This document shows, piece after piece, positions 19,158-27,909 of a DNA stretch of 64,000 nucleotides; positions within the stretch are counted from its first letter, which is position 1, and each line of letters begins with the position of its first letter. Origin of the DNA: Marinisporobacter sp. (lineage in GTDB: Bacteria > Bacillota > Clostridia > Peptostreptococcales > Thermotaleaceae); NCBI GenBank assembly GCA_025210525.1, contig JAOARP010000047.1, positions 62,001 to 126,000 of the forward strand. The letters run 5' to 3'. The notes beneath the pieces are model-generated. The model was not told where the DNA came from and searched no databases. It saw only the letters and a program-made list of their open reading frames with translations. A program made the translations under genes and the position numbers.

Positions 19158-19341
19158 TTTCTACCTCCATCTAAATAGACTTATTTATCTACATAATATC
19201 TAATCAAATACGATTATATTGATTATACCAAGAATTGACTTCAAAGAATAGATTTCTTTTTATGTAAAAAAGGGATTTATTATAGATATGTAGAATATAC
19301 ATAATATAAAATATTCAGACTTTTGAGAATGGAGTGATACA

Positions 19342-19629
19342 ATGGTAAAAGAAGGCTTTAGATCTTTTTTAATGACATCCAATCAGTCTCACCACATAGA
19401 CACTTTAATTGCTGCATCAGAAAAGTTAGAATCCACATACAAAATAGATCTTAATGAAATTATTTCAACAGAAGAAAAAGCACAAAAACTTCGTATTACA
19501 ATATATTTTGATCACGAATTAACACCTCTAGATAGAAAACTCTACCCAGATGTAATAAAATCATATTTTGAATTTGTACACAATACTACATTACCACGGC
19601 TAAATTTTAAAACAAAGGTATCAAATTAA
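19342..19629 (+). CDS. Hypothetical protein, 95 residues
   Basis: I do not recognise the family. The product is a mixed helix-strand soluble protein with no signal peptide, no cysteine and a central predicted strand (KLRITIYF). It has a proper gene layout: GGAGTGATACA before the ATG and an intrinsic terminator 17 nt after the stop. The base composition resembles the neighbours. It is monocistronic and divergent from the DUF362 gene, followed by the ComFB gene behind the terminator. Confidence 0.65.
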   Translation: MVKEGFRSFLMTSNQSHHIDTLIAASEKLESTYKIDLNEIISTEEKAQKLRITIYFDHELTPLDRKLYPDVIKSYFEFVHNTTLPRLNFKTKVSN

Positions 19630-19645
19630 CACATAAATATATTAG

Positions 19646-19680
19646 ACTATGAGAAATTTAACCGCTCATAGTTTTTTTTA
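19646..19680 (+). terminator. Terminator after the 95-residue gene
   Basis: ACTATGAG (19646-19653) pairs with CTCATAGT (19665-19672), followed by a run of T. Confidence 0.85.
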
Positions 19681-19869
19681 TACCAGTACGCCCCCTAATT
19701 TTAATATTTTTTCTCTAATATCTTCTATATATAAAACAAAAACATATTTTCGACAGGATATAACAGACTTTATTTCTAAAATGGTGTACAATAAAGACGA
19801 TTTTAATCTATTTTCATGAATAAATATTAAATTTATATAGATTTATTATAAGAAAGGATGAACTACTAA

Positions 19870-20136
19870 ATGCCTAAAAATTATATGGAGAATATTGTTA
19901 ATCATTTGTTACCATCTATTTTAGAAAAATATAATCATATATGTACCTGCGATAAATGTATTGCAGATATAAAAGCATTAACCTTAAACAATCTACCACC
20001 TTTATATGTAGTAAGTCATCAGGGAGAAGCATACGCAAAAACAAATGAATTAGATAGACAATTTCAGATTACCGTTATTCAAAAAATCGTTGAATCTATT
20101 GAAATTGTTCAAAAAAATGTGAAACACAATGCATAA
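19870..20136 (+). CDS. ComFB-family protein
   Basis: An 88-residue single-domain protein of the late-competence ComFB family: VNHLLPSILEKYNHICTCDKCIADIKALTLNNLPPLYV carries the conserved CxCxxC and the NLPPLYV motif that define it. ComFB-domain proteins in cyanobacteria have been reported to bind cyclic dinucleotides, and clostridial members usually stand alone as here, far from comFA/comFC. Given a GGDEF and an HD-GYP protein 11-14 kb away, a second-messenger receptor role is a reasonable inference but not shown. The ribosome site AAGGATGAACTACTAA is modest. It ends at a bidirectional terminator. Confidence 0.85.
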   Translation: MPKNYMENIVNHLLPSILEKYNHICTCDKCIADIKALTLNNLPPLYVVSHQGEAYAKTNELDRQFQITVIQKIVESIEIVQKNVKHNA

Positions 20137-20150
20137 AAACTGAAAACACA

Positions 20151-20187
20151 TAGTACCTGCTGATACATACGCCATCAACAGGCACTA
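20151..20187. terminator. Bidirectional terminator between comFB and TPR gene
   Basis: Arms 20151-20164 and 20174-20187 form a 14-position stem with two mismatches, loop 9 nt, with TTTTATT on the plus side. Confidence 0.7.
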
Positions 20188-20189
20188 TT

Positions 20190-21110
20190 TTATTCAAACA
20201 TGATCTTATAGGCTTTTAACTCTCTTATGGGGTCTAATTCTTTATCTTTCTTCATATAATCAATTACATCAGGATACAAGCTAGTTGCTTGAATAATATC
20301 CCTTAACCCTTTTTCTAAAAGATTTTCATGGACATAAAAGCAGCCCCTATTATAATATAACACCCATGTCTCTGAATTATATTTAATTCCCTCTGTAATT
20401 ACCTCAATAGCTTTCTTATATTCCTTCTCTTCTTTATATAAAACTGCCAAATTCAAAAAACTATAGGGATAGTTTGGATTCTCTTCAATAGATTTTCTAT
20501 AATAGTATATAACTTCATCCTTTTGTCCTAGTTTTTTTAAAATAACCCCCATATTGAATAATCCCATATAATGATTCGGATCGATTTCAAGGCTTTTTTT
20601 CATCATTTCTAAGGCATCCTCATTTTTATTTAATTCCTCATAAATAGAACCTAAATTAATGTATGCCCAAATATCTTCTGGTTCAAGATCTATTACTCTC
20701 TGGTAATAATATATAGCTTGTTCCTTATCTTCCATTTGATCATAGGCATCTGCCAAGAAAAAATATGCACGATCATAGCTAGCATCCATCTCAATGGCTT
20801 TATGATAATACTTAATAGCCTTTTCATATTCTTTTTCATAATCATATATAATAGCTAAACCATAATAGGCTCTAGCTTCTTTTTCATCTATTTCTAAAAC
20901 TTCCTTATATTTTTCTTTAGCTGAACTATAATCTCCTAATTCATCATATAGTAACGCTAAATCTAACAATAACTCAATATCTTCTTTTCCACCTTCTATT
21001 CCATATGCTTTATGGTAAAATTTTAACGCTTTCATCAATTGGTTTTCTTCATAAAATTGATTAGCTATATTTTTATAATTATCTTTCATATAATCCTTTT
21101 TTATCATCAT
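20190..21110 (-). CDS. Tetratricopeptide repeat protein
   Basis: A 306-residue protein made almost entirely of TPR units. I count about seven, starting near residue 10: NIANQFYEENQLMKALKFYHKAY, then units with ALLYDELGDYSSAKEKYKEV, LAIIYDYEKEYEKAIKYYHKAI, LADAYDQMEDKEQAIYYYQRV, LGSIYEELNKNEDALEMMKKS and two more, each showing the W/L-G-Y-A-F-A-P pattern. No catalytic domain, signal peptide or anchor, so it is a cytosolic scaffold or adaptor with unknown partner. The C-terminal 30 residues leave the pattern. Single gene, with GGAAGG before the start. Confidence 0.87.
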   Translation of the reverse strand: MMIKKDYMKDNYKNIANQFYEENQLMKALKFYHKAYGIEGGKEDIELLLDLALLYDELGDYSSAKEKYKEVLEIDEKEARAYYGLAIIYDYEKEYEKAIKYYHKAIEMDASYDRAYFFLADAYDQMEDKEQAIYYYQRVIDLEPEDIWAYINLGSIYEELNKNEDALEMMKKSLEIDPNHYMGLFNMGVILKKLGQKDEVIYYYRKSIEENPNYPYSFLNLAVLYKEEKEYKKAIEVITEGIKYNSETWVLYYNRGCFYVHENLLEKGLRDIIQATSLYPDVIDYMKKDKELDPIRELKAYKIMFE

Positions 21111-21156
21111 TCATGTCCTTCCTATATTCAATTTCCTTACTATTAGCATATAAAAA

Positions 21157-21181
21157 AGCATCTCTATTTTCAAGAGATGCT
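21157..21181 (-). terminator. Terminator after chemoreceptor gene (GCATCT type)
   Basis: AGCATCTCT (21157-21165) pairs with AGAGATGCT (21173-21181), with a run of T on the minus strand after it. One of a set of similar stems in this window. Confidence 0.85.
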
Positions 21182-21196
21182 GAGTATTTATTTCTT

Positions 21197-23191
21197 TTAT
21201 AGCTTAAATTTACTAATAGCTTCTTGTAATCCTTGTGCTAATTGAGCTAATCCATCACTAGCACTAGTAATTTCATGCATTGAAGCTGTTTGTTCTTCTG
21301 TTGAAGCTGAAGCCTCTTCTGAGCTTGCAGCATTTTCCTCTGCAATAGCAGATAGATTTTGAATAATATCTATGATTTCTATTTTCTTGTCTTCTACTTC
21401 TTTTTCTCCATCTCCTAATTGCTTAATTAATGATACTGCTTTTTTTATTGAATTTTCTATTTCATTATACTTTTGTTCTGTAATCTTTACTTGCTCTGAT
21501 TGTTTTTGAGTAGCTTTTGATACTTTTTCTATCATGACTACTGTTTTTTGAGAGTTTTCTTGTAGCTCCTTTACTACAGCATCAATCTCTTTTGTTGAGT
21601 CTGTAGATTGTTCTGCAAGTTTTCTAATCTCCTCTGCTACCACTGCAAATCCTTTCCCTGCTTCTCCTGCCCTTGCAGCCTCTATAGCTGCATTTAATGC
21701 TAATAGATTTGTTTGCTCTGCAATAGAGGCAATAGTAGTGCTTGCTTGTCCAATCTTTTCTGAGCTTTGATTCGTTCTTATAATATCCTCATAGATTTCC
21801 TTTGATGAGGCTAAACCTTCATCTGTTTTGTTAATCAAATCATTAATAATATTTAATCCTTCTTGTACATTTTTTACTACCTCTAAAGATGCATCATTTA
21901 ATTGATTTGCATATTGTTGATTTTTCTCTATGATTTCTCCAAGCTCTAAAGTTTTAGTTGCTCCGTTTTCTGTATCTTGTGCTTGATCCATTGCACCCTT
22001 TGCTATTTCTTCTATAGTCCTAGACACTTCTTCTGAAGATGCTGCTACCTGCTGAGCTGTTGCTGTTAATTCTTCTGAAGATGCTGCCACTTGTTCTGAA
22101 GAATCGGCCACATTCCTAATTAATTCATGTAAATTATTCTTCATTTTTTCAAGTGCTCCTGCAAGCCTACCAATCTCATCTTTTTTACTTAATAATCTCT
22201 TTGGTATTTCTTTTGTGAAATCACCACTAGATATAATTTCAGCCTGTTCTGTAGCTTGGCTAATTGGCTTTGTAATAGAATTTCCTATAACATAAGTTAA
22301 TATAAATCCTATAATCAAAATAATCACAGTTGCGATCATCATATAAGTCTTTAAAGCTTGTATCTCCTTAAGAACCTCCGACCTAGAAGCAGTTACTGCA
22401 AGAGACCAGCTTGTCCCTTTTACAGGAACATATCCCATATACTTTTCCTCACCTTTAAATTCATAGCTTCCTACACCCATCTTACCTTTGACCATTTTTT
22501 CTGTTAAACCTGCTAATTGTTTTAACTCTTCATTCTCTTTCGCTTCATCTAATAAATTATATTGTTCCGAAACCAATTTCTGTTCCATATGTCCAATAAT
22601 GGTTCCATCTTTATTAATTACATAAGAATATCCATCGTCTCCATACTTAATATCTTTTGCTAACTTGCTTATAAAATTTCCATCTTGAATAGCCAATAAA
22701 ACGCCAATAACCTCATTATTATATTTTATGGGTGCAGTCAAGGCTACTACCAAAGAGCCATCTACTTTACTAATGATCGGATCAGATATAGCACTTTCTC
22801 CTTTTATGGCTTTTTTAAAATATTCACGGTGGCTCAAATCCTTTGTACTATTATCAGAATAAGTGGCTATCCCATTCTTGTCCATAATAGCTATTCTTAA
22901 ATAGCCATTTCTCTTCATCTGCTCCTTTAATGCTTGATTTTTATCTTCTTTAGCGTTTAAAAGATTAGCTATACGTGTTCTTGCTGCCCCTTCTTCTAAA
23001 ACTCTCAATTCTGTTTCTATTCGACTTTCTAATCCCTTTGCCCCTTCTTCTGCAATTTGTGGGAGTACATATTCAATCTTACTTATTAAAGAATTACTCG
23101 CCTTTATGTACGCTATGGTTCCAAGACCTACACACACAATAAATAATACTAAAGAAATTATGGCGATTAATCTAAATTTTATGCTTTTCAT
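21197..23191 (-). CDS. Methyl-accepting chemotaxis protein
   Basis: Transmembrane chemoreceptor feeding the CheA/CheW pathway. TM1 residues 8-30; an extracytoplasmic dCACHE domain about 35-275 with [29 protein letters not shown] and [20 protein letters not shown]2 about 280-303; HAMP ([18 protein letters not shown]...) about 305-355; then a long signalling coil with the conserved hairpin tip [21 protein letters not shown]. Adaptation-site-like Gln/Glu pairs ([21 protein letters not shown]) flank it. 664 residues, typical class. The ligand is unknown; dCACHE domains often bind amino acids or carboxylates. A SigD-type promoter lies about 90 nt upstream. Single gene with terminator. Confidence 0.95.
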   Translation of the reverse strand: MKSIKFRLIAIISLVLFIVCVGLGTIAYIKASNSLISKIEYVLPQIAEEGAKGLESRIETELRVLEEGAARTRIANLLNAKEDKNQALKEQMKRNGYLRIAIMDKNGIATYSDNSTKDLSHREYFKKAIKGESAISDPIISKVDGSLVVALTAPIKYNNEVIGVLLAIQDGNFISKLAKDIKYGDDGYSYVINKDGTIIGHMEQKLVSEQYNLLDEAKENEELKQLAGLTEKMVKGKMGVGSYEFKGEEKYMGYVPVKGTSWSLAVTASRSEVLKEIQALKTYMMIATVIILIIGFILTYVIGNSITKPISQATEQAEIISSGDFTKEIPKRLLSKKDEIGRLAGALEKMKNNLHELIRNVADSSEQVAASSEELTATAQQVAASSEEVSRTIEEIAKGAMDQAQDTENGATKTLELGEIIEKNQQYANQLNDASLEVVKNVQEGLNIINDLINKTDEGLASSKEIYEDIIRTNQSSEKIGQASTTIASIAEQTNLLALNAAIEAARAGEAGKGFAVVAEEIRKLAEQSTDSTKEIDAVVKELQENSQKTVVMIEKVSKATQKQSEQVKITEQKYNEIENSIKKAVSLIKQLGDGEKEVEDKKIEIIDIIQNLSAIAEENAASSEEASASTEEQTASMHEITSASDGLAQLAQGLQEAISKFKL

Positions 23192-23285
23192 TTCTACACC
23201 ATCCTTATATAGTTTATAATATTAAGCCTTCTATTTTTATATCCCACTTTTTAAATAATTAACAGATTTAATAGTTATTATATGT

Positions 23286-23312
23286 TTATCGACATTTTTC
23301 AGATTTTTCTTA
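23286..23312 (-). promoter_or_regulatory. SigD/FliA-type flagellar promoter of the chemoreceptor gene
   Basis: On the minus strand TAAG (23312-23309), a 15-nt spacer, then GTCGATAA (23293-23286). The motility sigma consensus is TAAA-N15-GCCGATAA; both boxes have one mismatch. It points at the chemoreceptor start, leaving a leader of about 90 nt. The rest of the 23192-23404 gap shows nothing I can name. Confidence 0.6.
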
Positions 23313-23404
23313 AATCCTATTTATAGATTTCTCCATCCAAAAATTCATTTACGATGTATTCTTTAAGCACCTTGAATATGCATATTGGAATTTATTCTTT
23401 ATCC

Positions 23405-24142
23405 CTATCTATTTTTTAAGTAATTAAAAATCCCTTCACAAATAGCCTGAGCTATCTTTATTTTATATTTTTCACTCCTAAGCAGCTGTCGATCTTGAGG
23501 ATTTGTGATGAACCCTATTTCTATCAAAACGCCTGGAATTTGTGTTTCTCTTAATACATAAAAATCTTCAGGTGCAATACTTGCTTGAACGTTATTGGTC
23601 TTTAAAGACTTTTTATAGATTCTATTATTTACAGATCCACAAATAGATTGTGCTAATTTTTTACCTTCCATGGATGCAGGATAATAATAAATTTTAACCC
23701 CTCTTGTTTTTATACTCTCAGGATGAGCATCCACATGAATACTCACAAAAATATCCCCATTGTTATTTATTATATTTTTTCTTGCATCTAAATCCTTTAA
23801 ATATCTTGATGCTTTTATGTGACTTTTCTTTTCTAATGAACTATCTTTATCCCTTGTCATGATTACTTTGAATTTTTTATCCATTAAATACTTCTTCAGC
23901 TTTAAGGAAACCTTGAGATTTATATTTTTTTCCAACAATCCAAAATCTTCTCCTGTCCCACCATCAATTCCACCATGACCAGGATCTATAACAATTTTTC
24001 TATGGATAGAATGGTGAAATACTGCCTTTAACGGTACTTCTTTCCAAATAGAAAAAATAGATACCATGATCATAAATAATATGCCTGTTACTAACATTTT
24101 TTTATTTATTTTAATAATAATAAAAATATTTTTTTTTATCAT
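23405..24142 (-). CDS. N-acetylmuramoyl-L-alanine amidase, CwlD-like
   Basis: Zinc amidase that cleaves the bond between muramic acid and the stem peptide. An N-terminal hydrophobic segment (residues 16-32) anchors or exports it. The Amidase_3 domain covers 48-243: KIVIDPGHGGIDGG (zinc His), the Glu in LLEKNINL, FVSIHVDAHPE (second His), and VLIEIGFITNPQD (catalytic Glu). There are no SPOR or SH3 wall-binding repeats. Length (245) and layout resemble the spore-cortex amidase CwlD, which would fit a sporulating cell, but other single-domain amidases look alike. Single gene. Confidence 0.88.
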   Translation of the reverse strand: MIKKNIFIIIKINKKMLVTGILFMIMVSIFSIWKEVPLKAVFHHSIHRKIVIDPGHGGIDGGTGEDFGLLEKNINLKVSLKLKKYLMDKKFKVIMTRDKDSSLEKKSHIKASRYLKDLDARKNIINNNGDIFVSIHVDAHPESIKTRGVKIYYYPASMEGKKLAQSICGSVNNRIYKKSLKTNNVQASIAPEDFYVLRETQIPGVLIEIGFITNPQDRQLLRSEKYKIKIAQAICEGIFNYLKNR

Positions 24143-24249
24143 CTTATCACCTTTTCATGAGATTATACAATAAAATATATTCAACTACCCTTGGCTATAT
24201 TAATTTCCTTGTAAAAATTATTCATGTAAAGGTAATTTATTCAAATAAA

Positions 24250-24278
24250 TTCCCCATGTCCTTACAGACTATGGGGAA
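24250..24278 (-). terminator. Terminator after yfcE
   Basis: TTCCCCAT (24250-24257) pairs with ATGGGGAA (24271-24278). The 3' side on the minus strand is AT-rich (TTTATTTG). Confidence 0.7.
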
Positions 24279-24282
24279 ATTT

Positions 24283-24825
24283 TTATAGTTCAATTGATTT
24301 TACTAACTTTCCATCTACATCCTTGATCTCAAATAAATTGTTTTCTAAAATACCATAAGTATTTGGATTATTTTCTTTTGGTAAAGTAATAGACCCTGGA
24401 TTTAATAAATAAATATGTTCATATTTTTCTGCTACAGGAATATGTGTATGTCCATGGATTAAAACATCATTTTCACTTAAGTTTGGCATATTATTCTTAT
24501 TATAAACGTGTCCATGAGTTAAAAATAATCTTCTATTCTCATAAAGAACAATCGTATAATCCCCCATCATTGGATAATCAATAACCATTTGATCTACTTC
24601 ACTATCACAATTTCCTCTTACAGCTATAATTTTTTCTTTATATGTATTTAATAGTGCTGCTACTTCCTTTGGATTGTAATCCTTTGGTAGTGGATTTCTA
24701 GCACCATGGTATAGTGCATCCCCCAAAAGTACTAAGTAATCTGCTTTTTCCTTATCATAAATTTCTAATGCTTTTTTCAAATAATATAATGACCCATGAA
24801 TATCTGATACAAAAAATAGTTTCAT
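24283..24825 (-). CDS. yfcE: YfcE-type metallophosphodiesterase
   Basis: Cytosolic calcineurin-like phosphoesterase. Dimetal motifs are complete: SDIHGSLYYLKKAL (D-x-H, residues 7-20), LLGDALYHG (GD), AVRGNCDSEVD (GNCD, the last His/Asp variation typical of YfcE), LTHGHVY and IHGHTHIP. The 180-residue length is that of E. coli YfcE, shown there to hydrolyse phosphodiesters with manganese. The physiological substrate is unknown. It follows the M1 peptidase gene by 21 nt, an operon. Confidence 0.9.
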   Translation of the reverse strand: MKLFFVSDIHGSLYYLKKALEIYDKEKADYLVLLGDALYHGARNPLPKDYNPKEVAALLNTYKEKIIAVRGNCDSEVDQMVIDYPMMGDYTIVLYENRRLFLTHGHVYNKNNMPNLSENDVLIHGHTHIPVAEKYEHIYLLNPGSITLPKENNPNTYGILENNLFEIKDVDGKLVKSIEL

Positions 24826-24846
24826 TATTATCTCCTCTTTCTTATA

Positions 24847-26355
24847 TTATTTTTGATACAACCATTTATTGGCTAAATCATCAAAATCATCATTTGTGAT
24901 TTCTTCACATATCTTTAGGAAATCATATGTGGTTGCATTTTTAAATTGATAATCCATGTAATAGCTTCTTAAAATATTATATATGTCCTTTTCCCCATAC
25001 TTCTTTTCTATTTCATAAAGAAACATAGCTCCCTTCTTATAAGCTAATGCATGATACTCAGAATCATTTTTAAATTTATTTAAAGATTTTGCTATGATTT
25101 CATCACTTAATTGATTTTTCCTATTGTTATAACTATTATATATATTTTTATTAAAGTAATTTTCTCCACTTTTTTTTCCATATGCTTCTTTAAAAAAGAC
25201 ATACTCTGAATATGTTACAAGCCCTTCATCTAGCCAAGGTTCATCCACTTCATTATTTCCTACTACACCATACCACCATTGATGGGCTGTCTCATGAACA
25301 ACCACTCTTTTAAGTCTTTCTAACAATTGTTCATTATAAAACTTTTCATTGATAAAAACAAATCCAGGATATTCCATGCCTCCGGTGTGATTAGACGCTA
25401 CTACCGTATACTGCTCATAAGGATATTTTCCGAATATACCATTAAATGTTTTCAATGAATCACAGGCTGTCTTCAAGACTTCTTCATTTACTTTTTTATC
25501 ATCTCTTATAAAATAACCTTGTACAATAATCCCATCTACTTCTTTTTCTAATTTAACAAATTCATCACTAGCCACAAAAGCAAAATCCCTCATAAGCATA
25601 GCTTCTATTTTCCATGTTTTTTTATTATTTTCTACTTTTTCAGATATAACATTTCCAGATGATGCAATCATCATCTCTTGGGGTGCTGTAATCGTCACCG
25701 TATAATTTCCTATATCACTATAGAAGGGATCGCCCAATTTATAGTAAGGATCAAGATTCCACCCCGCATCATCATATACAGCTGCTATAGGATACCAGTT
25801 TCCAAAGTTATACGTATTCTTACCATAACCAAACCTCTGCCTTGCTCGAGGCAATAACGCTTCATATTCCATATAAATTTCGATATTCTCCTTAGGCTTA
25901 AGGGATTGAGATAATTTTATTTTTAAAATATTCACATTTTCTTTATTCATCTCATAAGTTGCATTTTCTCCATTTACAAGTAATGTATTTAGTTTAAAAT
26001 CACCTTTACTAAATCCATTCGTATAAGGTGTCCCATAATCATCTATAATATAGGGGGTTGTTTCTTTACTCTTAAAAACATTTGGATACGTATACAAATA
26101 AATCTCATTTAAAGTTGTTTCTGTAGTATTTACATATATAATCCTTTGTCTCGCATGATACTTTTTTTGTTGTGGATTAAAATCAACAGAAATATCATAG
26201 TTATTTATCAATTCATCAGAATACACAATATTTTGATCTTCTTTTTCTTCTGTAAATCTTAATTTCCCAGCTAAACTATTTATACATGTCAAAACAATAA
26301 AATATAAAACAACAGCATAGATTACTAGTAATAATGCAATAGTTCTTTTTTTCAT
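24847..26355 (-). CDS. M1 family zinc aminopeptidase, membrane-anchored
   Basis: A gluzincin peptidase of 502 residues. An N-terminal TM segment (RTIALLLVIYAVVLYFIVLTC) places it at the membrane, probably facing out. The N-terminal beta-domain (about 45-245) precedes the catalytic domain: substrate loop GGMEYPGFVF (about 323-332), zinc motif HETAHQWWYGVVGNNEVDEPWLDEG (H, H and the E 18 residues later), then a shortened helical C-terminus. This is shorter than classical M1 enzymes (about 600-870 residues) because the C-terminal ERAP-like domain is absent, as in other clostridial members. Transcribed with yfcE. Confidence 0.9.
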   Translation of the reverse strand: MKKRTIALLLVIYAVVLYFIVLTCINSLAGKLRFTEEKEDQNIVYSDELINNYDISVDFNPQQKKYHARQRIIYVNTTETTLNEIYLYTYPNVFKSKETTPYIIDDYGTPYTNGFSKGDFKLNTLLVNGENATYEMNKENVNILKIKLSQSLKPKENIEIYMEYEALLPRARQRFGYGKNTYNFGNWYPIAAVYDDAGWNLDPYYKLGDPFYSDIGNYTVTITAPQEMMIASSGNVISEKVENNKKTWKIEAMLMRDFAFVASDEFVKLEKEVDGIIVQGYFIRDDKKVNEEVLKTACDSLKTFNGIFGKYPYEQYTVVASNHTGGMEYPGFVFINEKFYNEQLLERLKRVVVHETAHQWWYGVVGNNEVDEPWLDEGLVTYSEYVFFKEAYGKKSGENYFNKNIYNSYNNRKNQLSDEIIAKSLNKFKNDSEYHALAYKKGAMFLYEIEKKYGEKDIYNILRSYYMDYQFKNATTYDFLKICEEITNDDFDDLANKWLYQK

Positions 26356-26551
26356 TGATTCCCTCCTGAAACAATTGAGTATTCATCATCAGTATATATG
26401 AAATACTCCTATATTTCAACAAATCCTATCTACCTAAATTTCCAATTCAAGGTAAATCTTAAACAAAATTTCTCTTTAAAAATAAATTTTTAGGCATGAA
26501 TCAAAAGAAATATGGAGATATTTTAAGTATAACAAAGGATATATATAATTT

Positions 26552-26558
26552 TGTCGAA
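26552..26558. promoter_or_regulatory. Candidate Spo0A box
   Basis: TTTTGTCGAATTTT contains the Spo0A core TGTCGAA. It lies in the divergent 26356-26657 gap between the M1 peptidase and alanine racemase genes, about 100 nt before the latter. A 7-nt match is weak alone. I saw no other signal I could name in this gap. Confidence 0.3.
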
Positions 26559-26657
26559 TTTTAAAGTATCAAACATGATTTATGTAATTTTAGTTCACAA
26601 ATGAGTATGCTATACTAGTATGGGGAAGTATGATGAAACTAACAGGAGATGAAATTT

Positions 26658-27815
26658 ATGTGTAACGCTTTTTTTGAAATAAACCTTGATCACATTATAA
26701 ATAATGTAGAAGAACTAAAAAAAGAAATGCCTCACCAATCCATTATGGCCATTGTTAAAGGAGAAGCTTATGGGCATGGATTAGTAGAAGTTGCCAAGTC
26801 TATAGAAAATTATGTAGATTATTTAGGGGTTGGTCTTGAATATGAAGCCATCAAGTTAAGAGAAAATGGGATTCATAAACCTATTTTAATATTAAGCCCT
26901 TACTTTGATGCAGATAAAGTATTAGATTTTCATATAACACCTAGTATTGACAATATAGACGATTTAATTCATTTATCAAAAAAAGCAGCTGAACGAGATG
27001 AAATTGCAAAGTTCCATTTAAAAATTAATACGGGCATGAATCGTTTTGGGGTTAGCCCTGAAAAATTAGATGAGTTTATTGATACCTATTTAAATTTAAA
27101 AAACATCTCGCTTGAAGGCGTTTTTTCTCATTTTGCTGCTGTATATAATCAAGCTTATGTCAATCAGCAATTATCTATTTTCAATAGCTCTATAGAAAAA
27201 CTAAAAGAAAAAAATATAGATATTTCATTTATGCATATGGCAAATAGTAAAGCAGCTCTTGAAATTCCCGAAGCGAGATTTAATATGGTTCGCGTAGGAA
27301 ATGCAATATATGGAAAAATCATGAATAAAAAAGGTCTCCCTATCAAAACAGCAGGTAGATTTAAAGCAAAGATTATTGATACAAGAGAGATCAAAAAGGG
27401 CCAATTAGTTGGATACGGCATTGCTTATAAAGCTGAAAAAGATATTCGAGTTGGAATCATTCCAATAGGTTTTTATGATGGGTTTGAAGTTGGAAGAGAA
27501 ATCAAAAATTATTCATTGAAAGATGTCTTAAGAAGTGCTCTCAAATCCTTTTATAGATACAAAAAACCGAGAGATCTAGTTTATATAGACAATAAGCCCT
27601 TAAAAACAGTAGGAAAAGCAAACATGCAATTTTTACTAGTGGATATAACCGATCAAAATAACATGGGAGTAGATACGATCGTAGAAATTGTAACGCCTTC
27701 TTTTTTTGTAGGTAGAGATATTGAAAGAAAATATGTAAAAACAATTGATCCTTCCCTACAGGATGAAGCTAAAATAGTTGATAAAGAAGTTGCCATTTCT
27801 TCTTTAGATAAATAA
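26658..27815 (+). CDS. Alanine racemase, divergent
   Basis: PLP-dependent fold-type III racemase. The PLP lysine motif is VKGEAYGHG (canonical VKADAYGHG), followed by GLEYEAIKLRE, LKINTGMNRFG, GVFSHFA and MVRVGNAIYG. The C-terminal beta domain keeps GYGIAY (catalytic Tyr) and VGIIPIGFYDGF, but the usual GRICMDQ is replaced by VGKANMQF, and an insertion about residues 285-310 is unusual. It may therefore be a paralogue with altered substrate (for example serine) or a spore-specific racemase. Start: the ATG at 26658 lies 10 nt after ACAGGAG; the ATG at 26649 is too close. A strong terminator follows. Confidence 0.82.
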   Translation: MCNAFFEINLDHIINNVEELKKEMPHQSIMAIVKGEAYGHGLVEVAKSIENYVDYLGVGLEYEAIKLRENGIHKPILILSPYFDADKVLDFHITPSIDNIDDLIHLSKKAAERDEIAKFHLKINTGMNRFGVSPEKLDEFIDTYLNLKNISLEGVFSHFAAVYNQAYVNQQLSIFNSSIEKLKEKNIDISFMHMANSKAALEIPEARFNMVRVGNAIYGKIMNKKGLPIKTAGRFKAKIIDTREIKKGQLVGYGIAYKAEKDIRVGIIPIGFYDGFEVGREIKNYSLKDVLRSALKSFYRYKKPRDLVYIDNKPLKTVGKANMQFLLVDITDQNNMGVDTIVEIVTPSFFVGRDIERKYVKTIDPSLQDEAKIVDKEVAISSLDK

Positions 27816-27840
27816 TTACTAAAAATACAATTTACTTTCT

Positions 27841-27874
27841 ATTAGCTCTGTTTTCAGAATAAAACAGAGCTAAT
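27841..27874 (+). terminator. Terminator after alanine racemase gene
   Basis: A perfect 14-bp stem (27841-27854 with 27861-27874) with a 6-nt loop. It separates the racemase from the M14 gene. Confidence 0.85.
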
Positions 27875-27909
27875 TATATAAGAATCACTTAAAGGGGGAA
27901 CTTCATATC

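Noticed and set aside
19749..19755. TTCGACA (reverse Spo0A core) upstream of comFB
   Set aside because: Only the 7-nt core matches, with no extended symmetry; such matches are expected by chance in AT-rich intergenic DNA.
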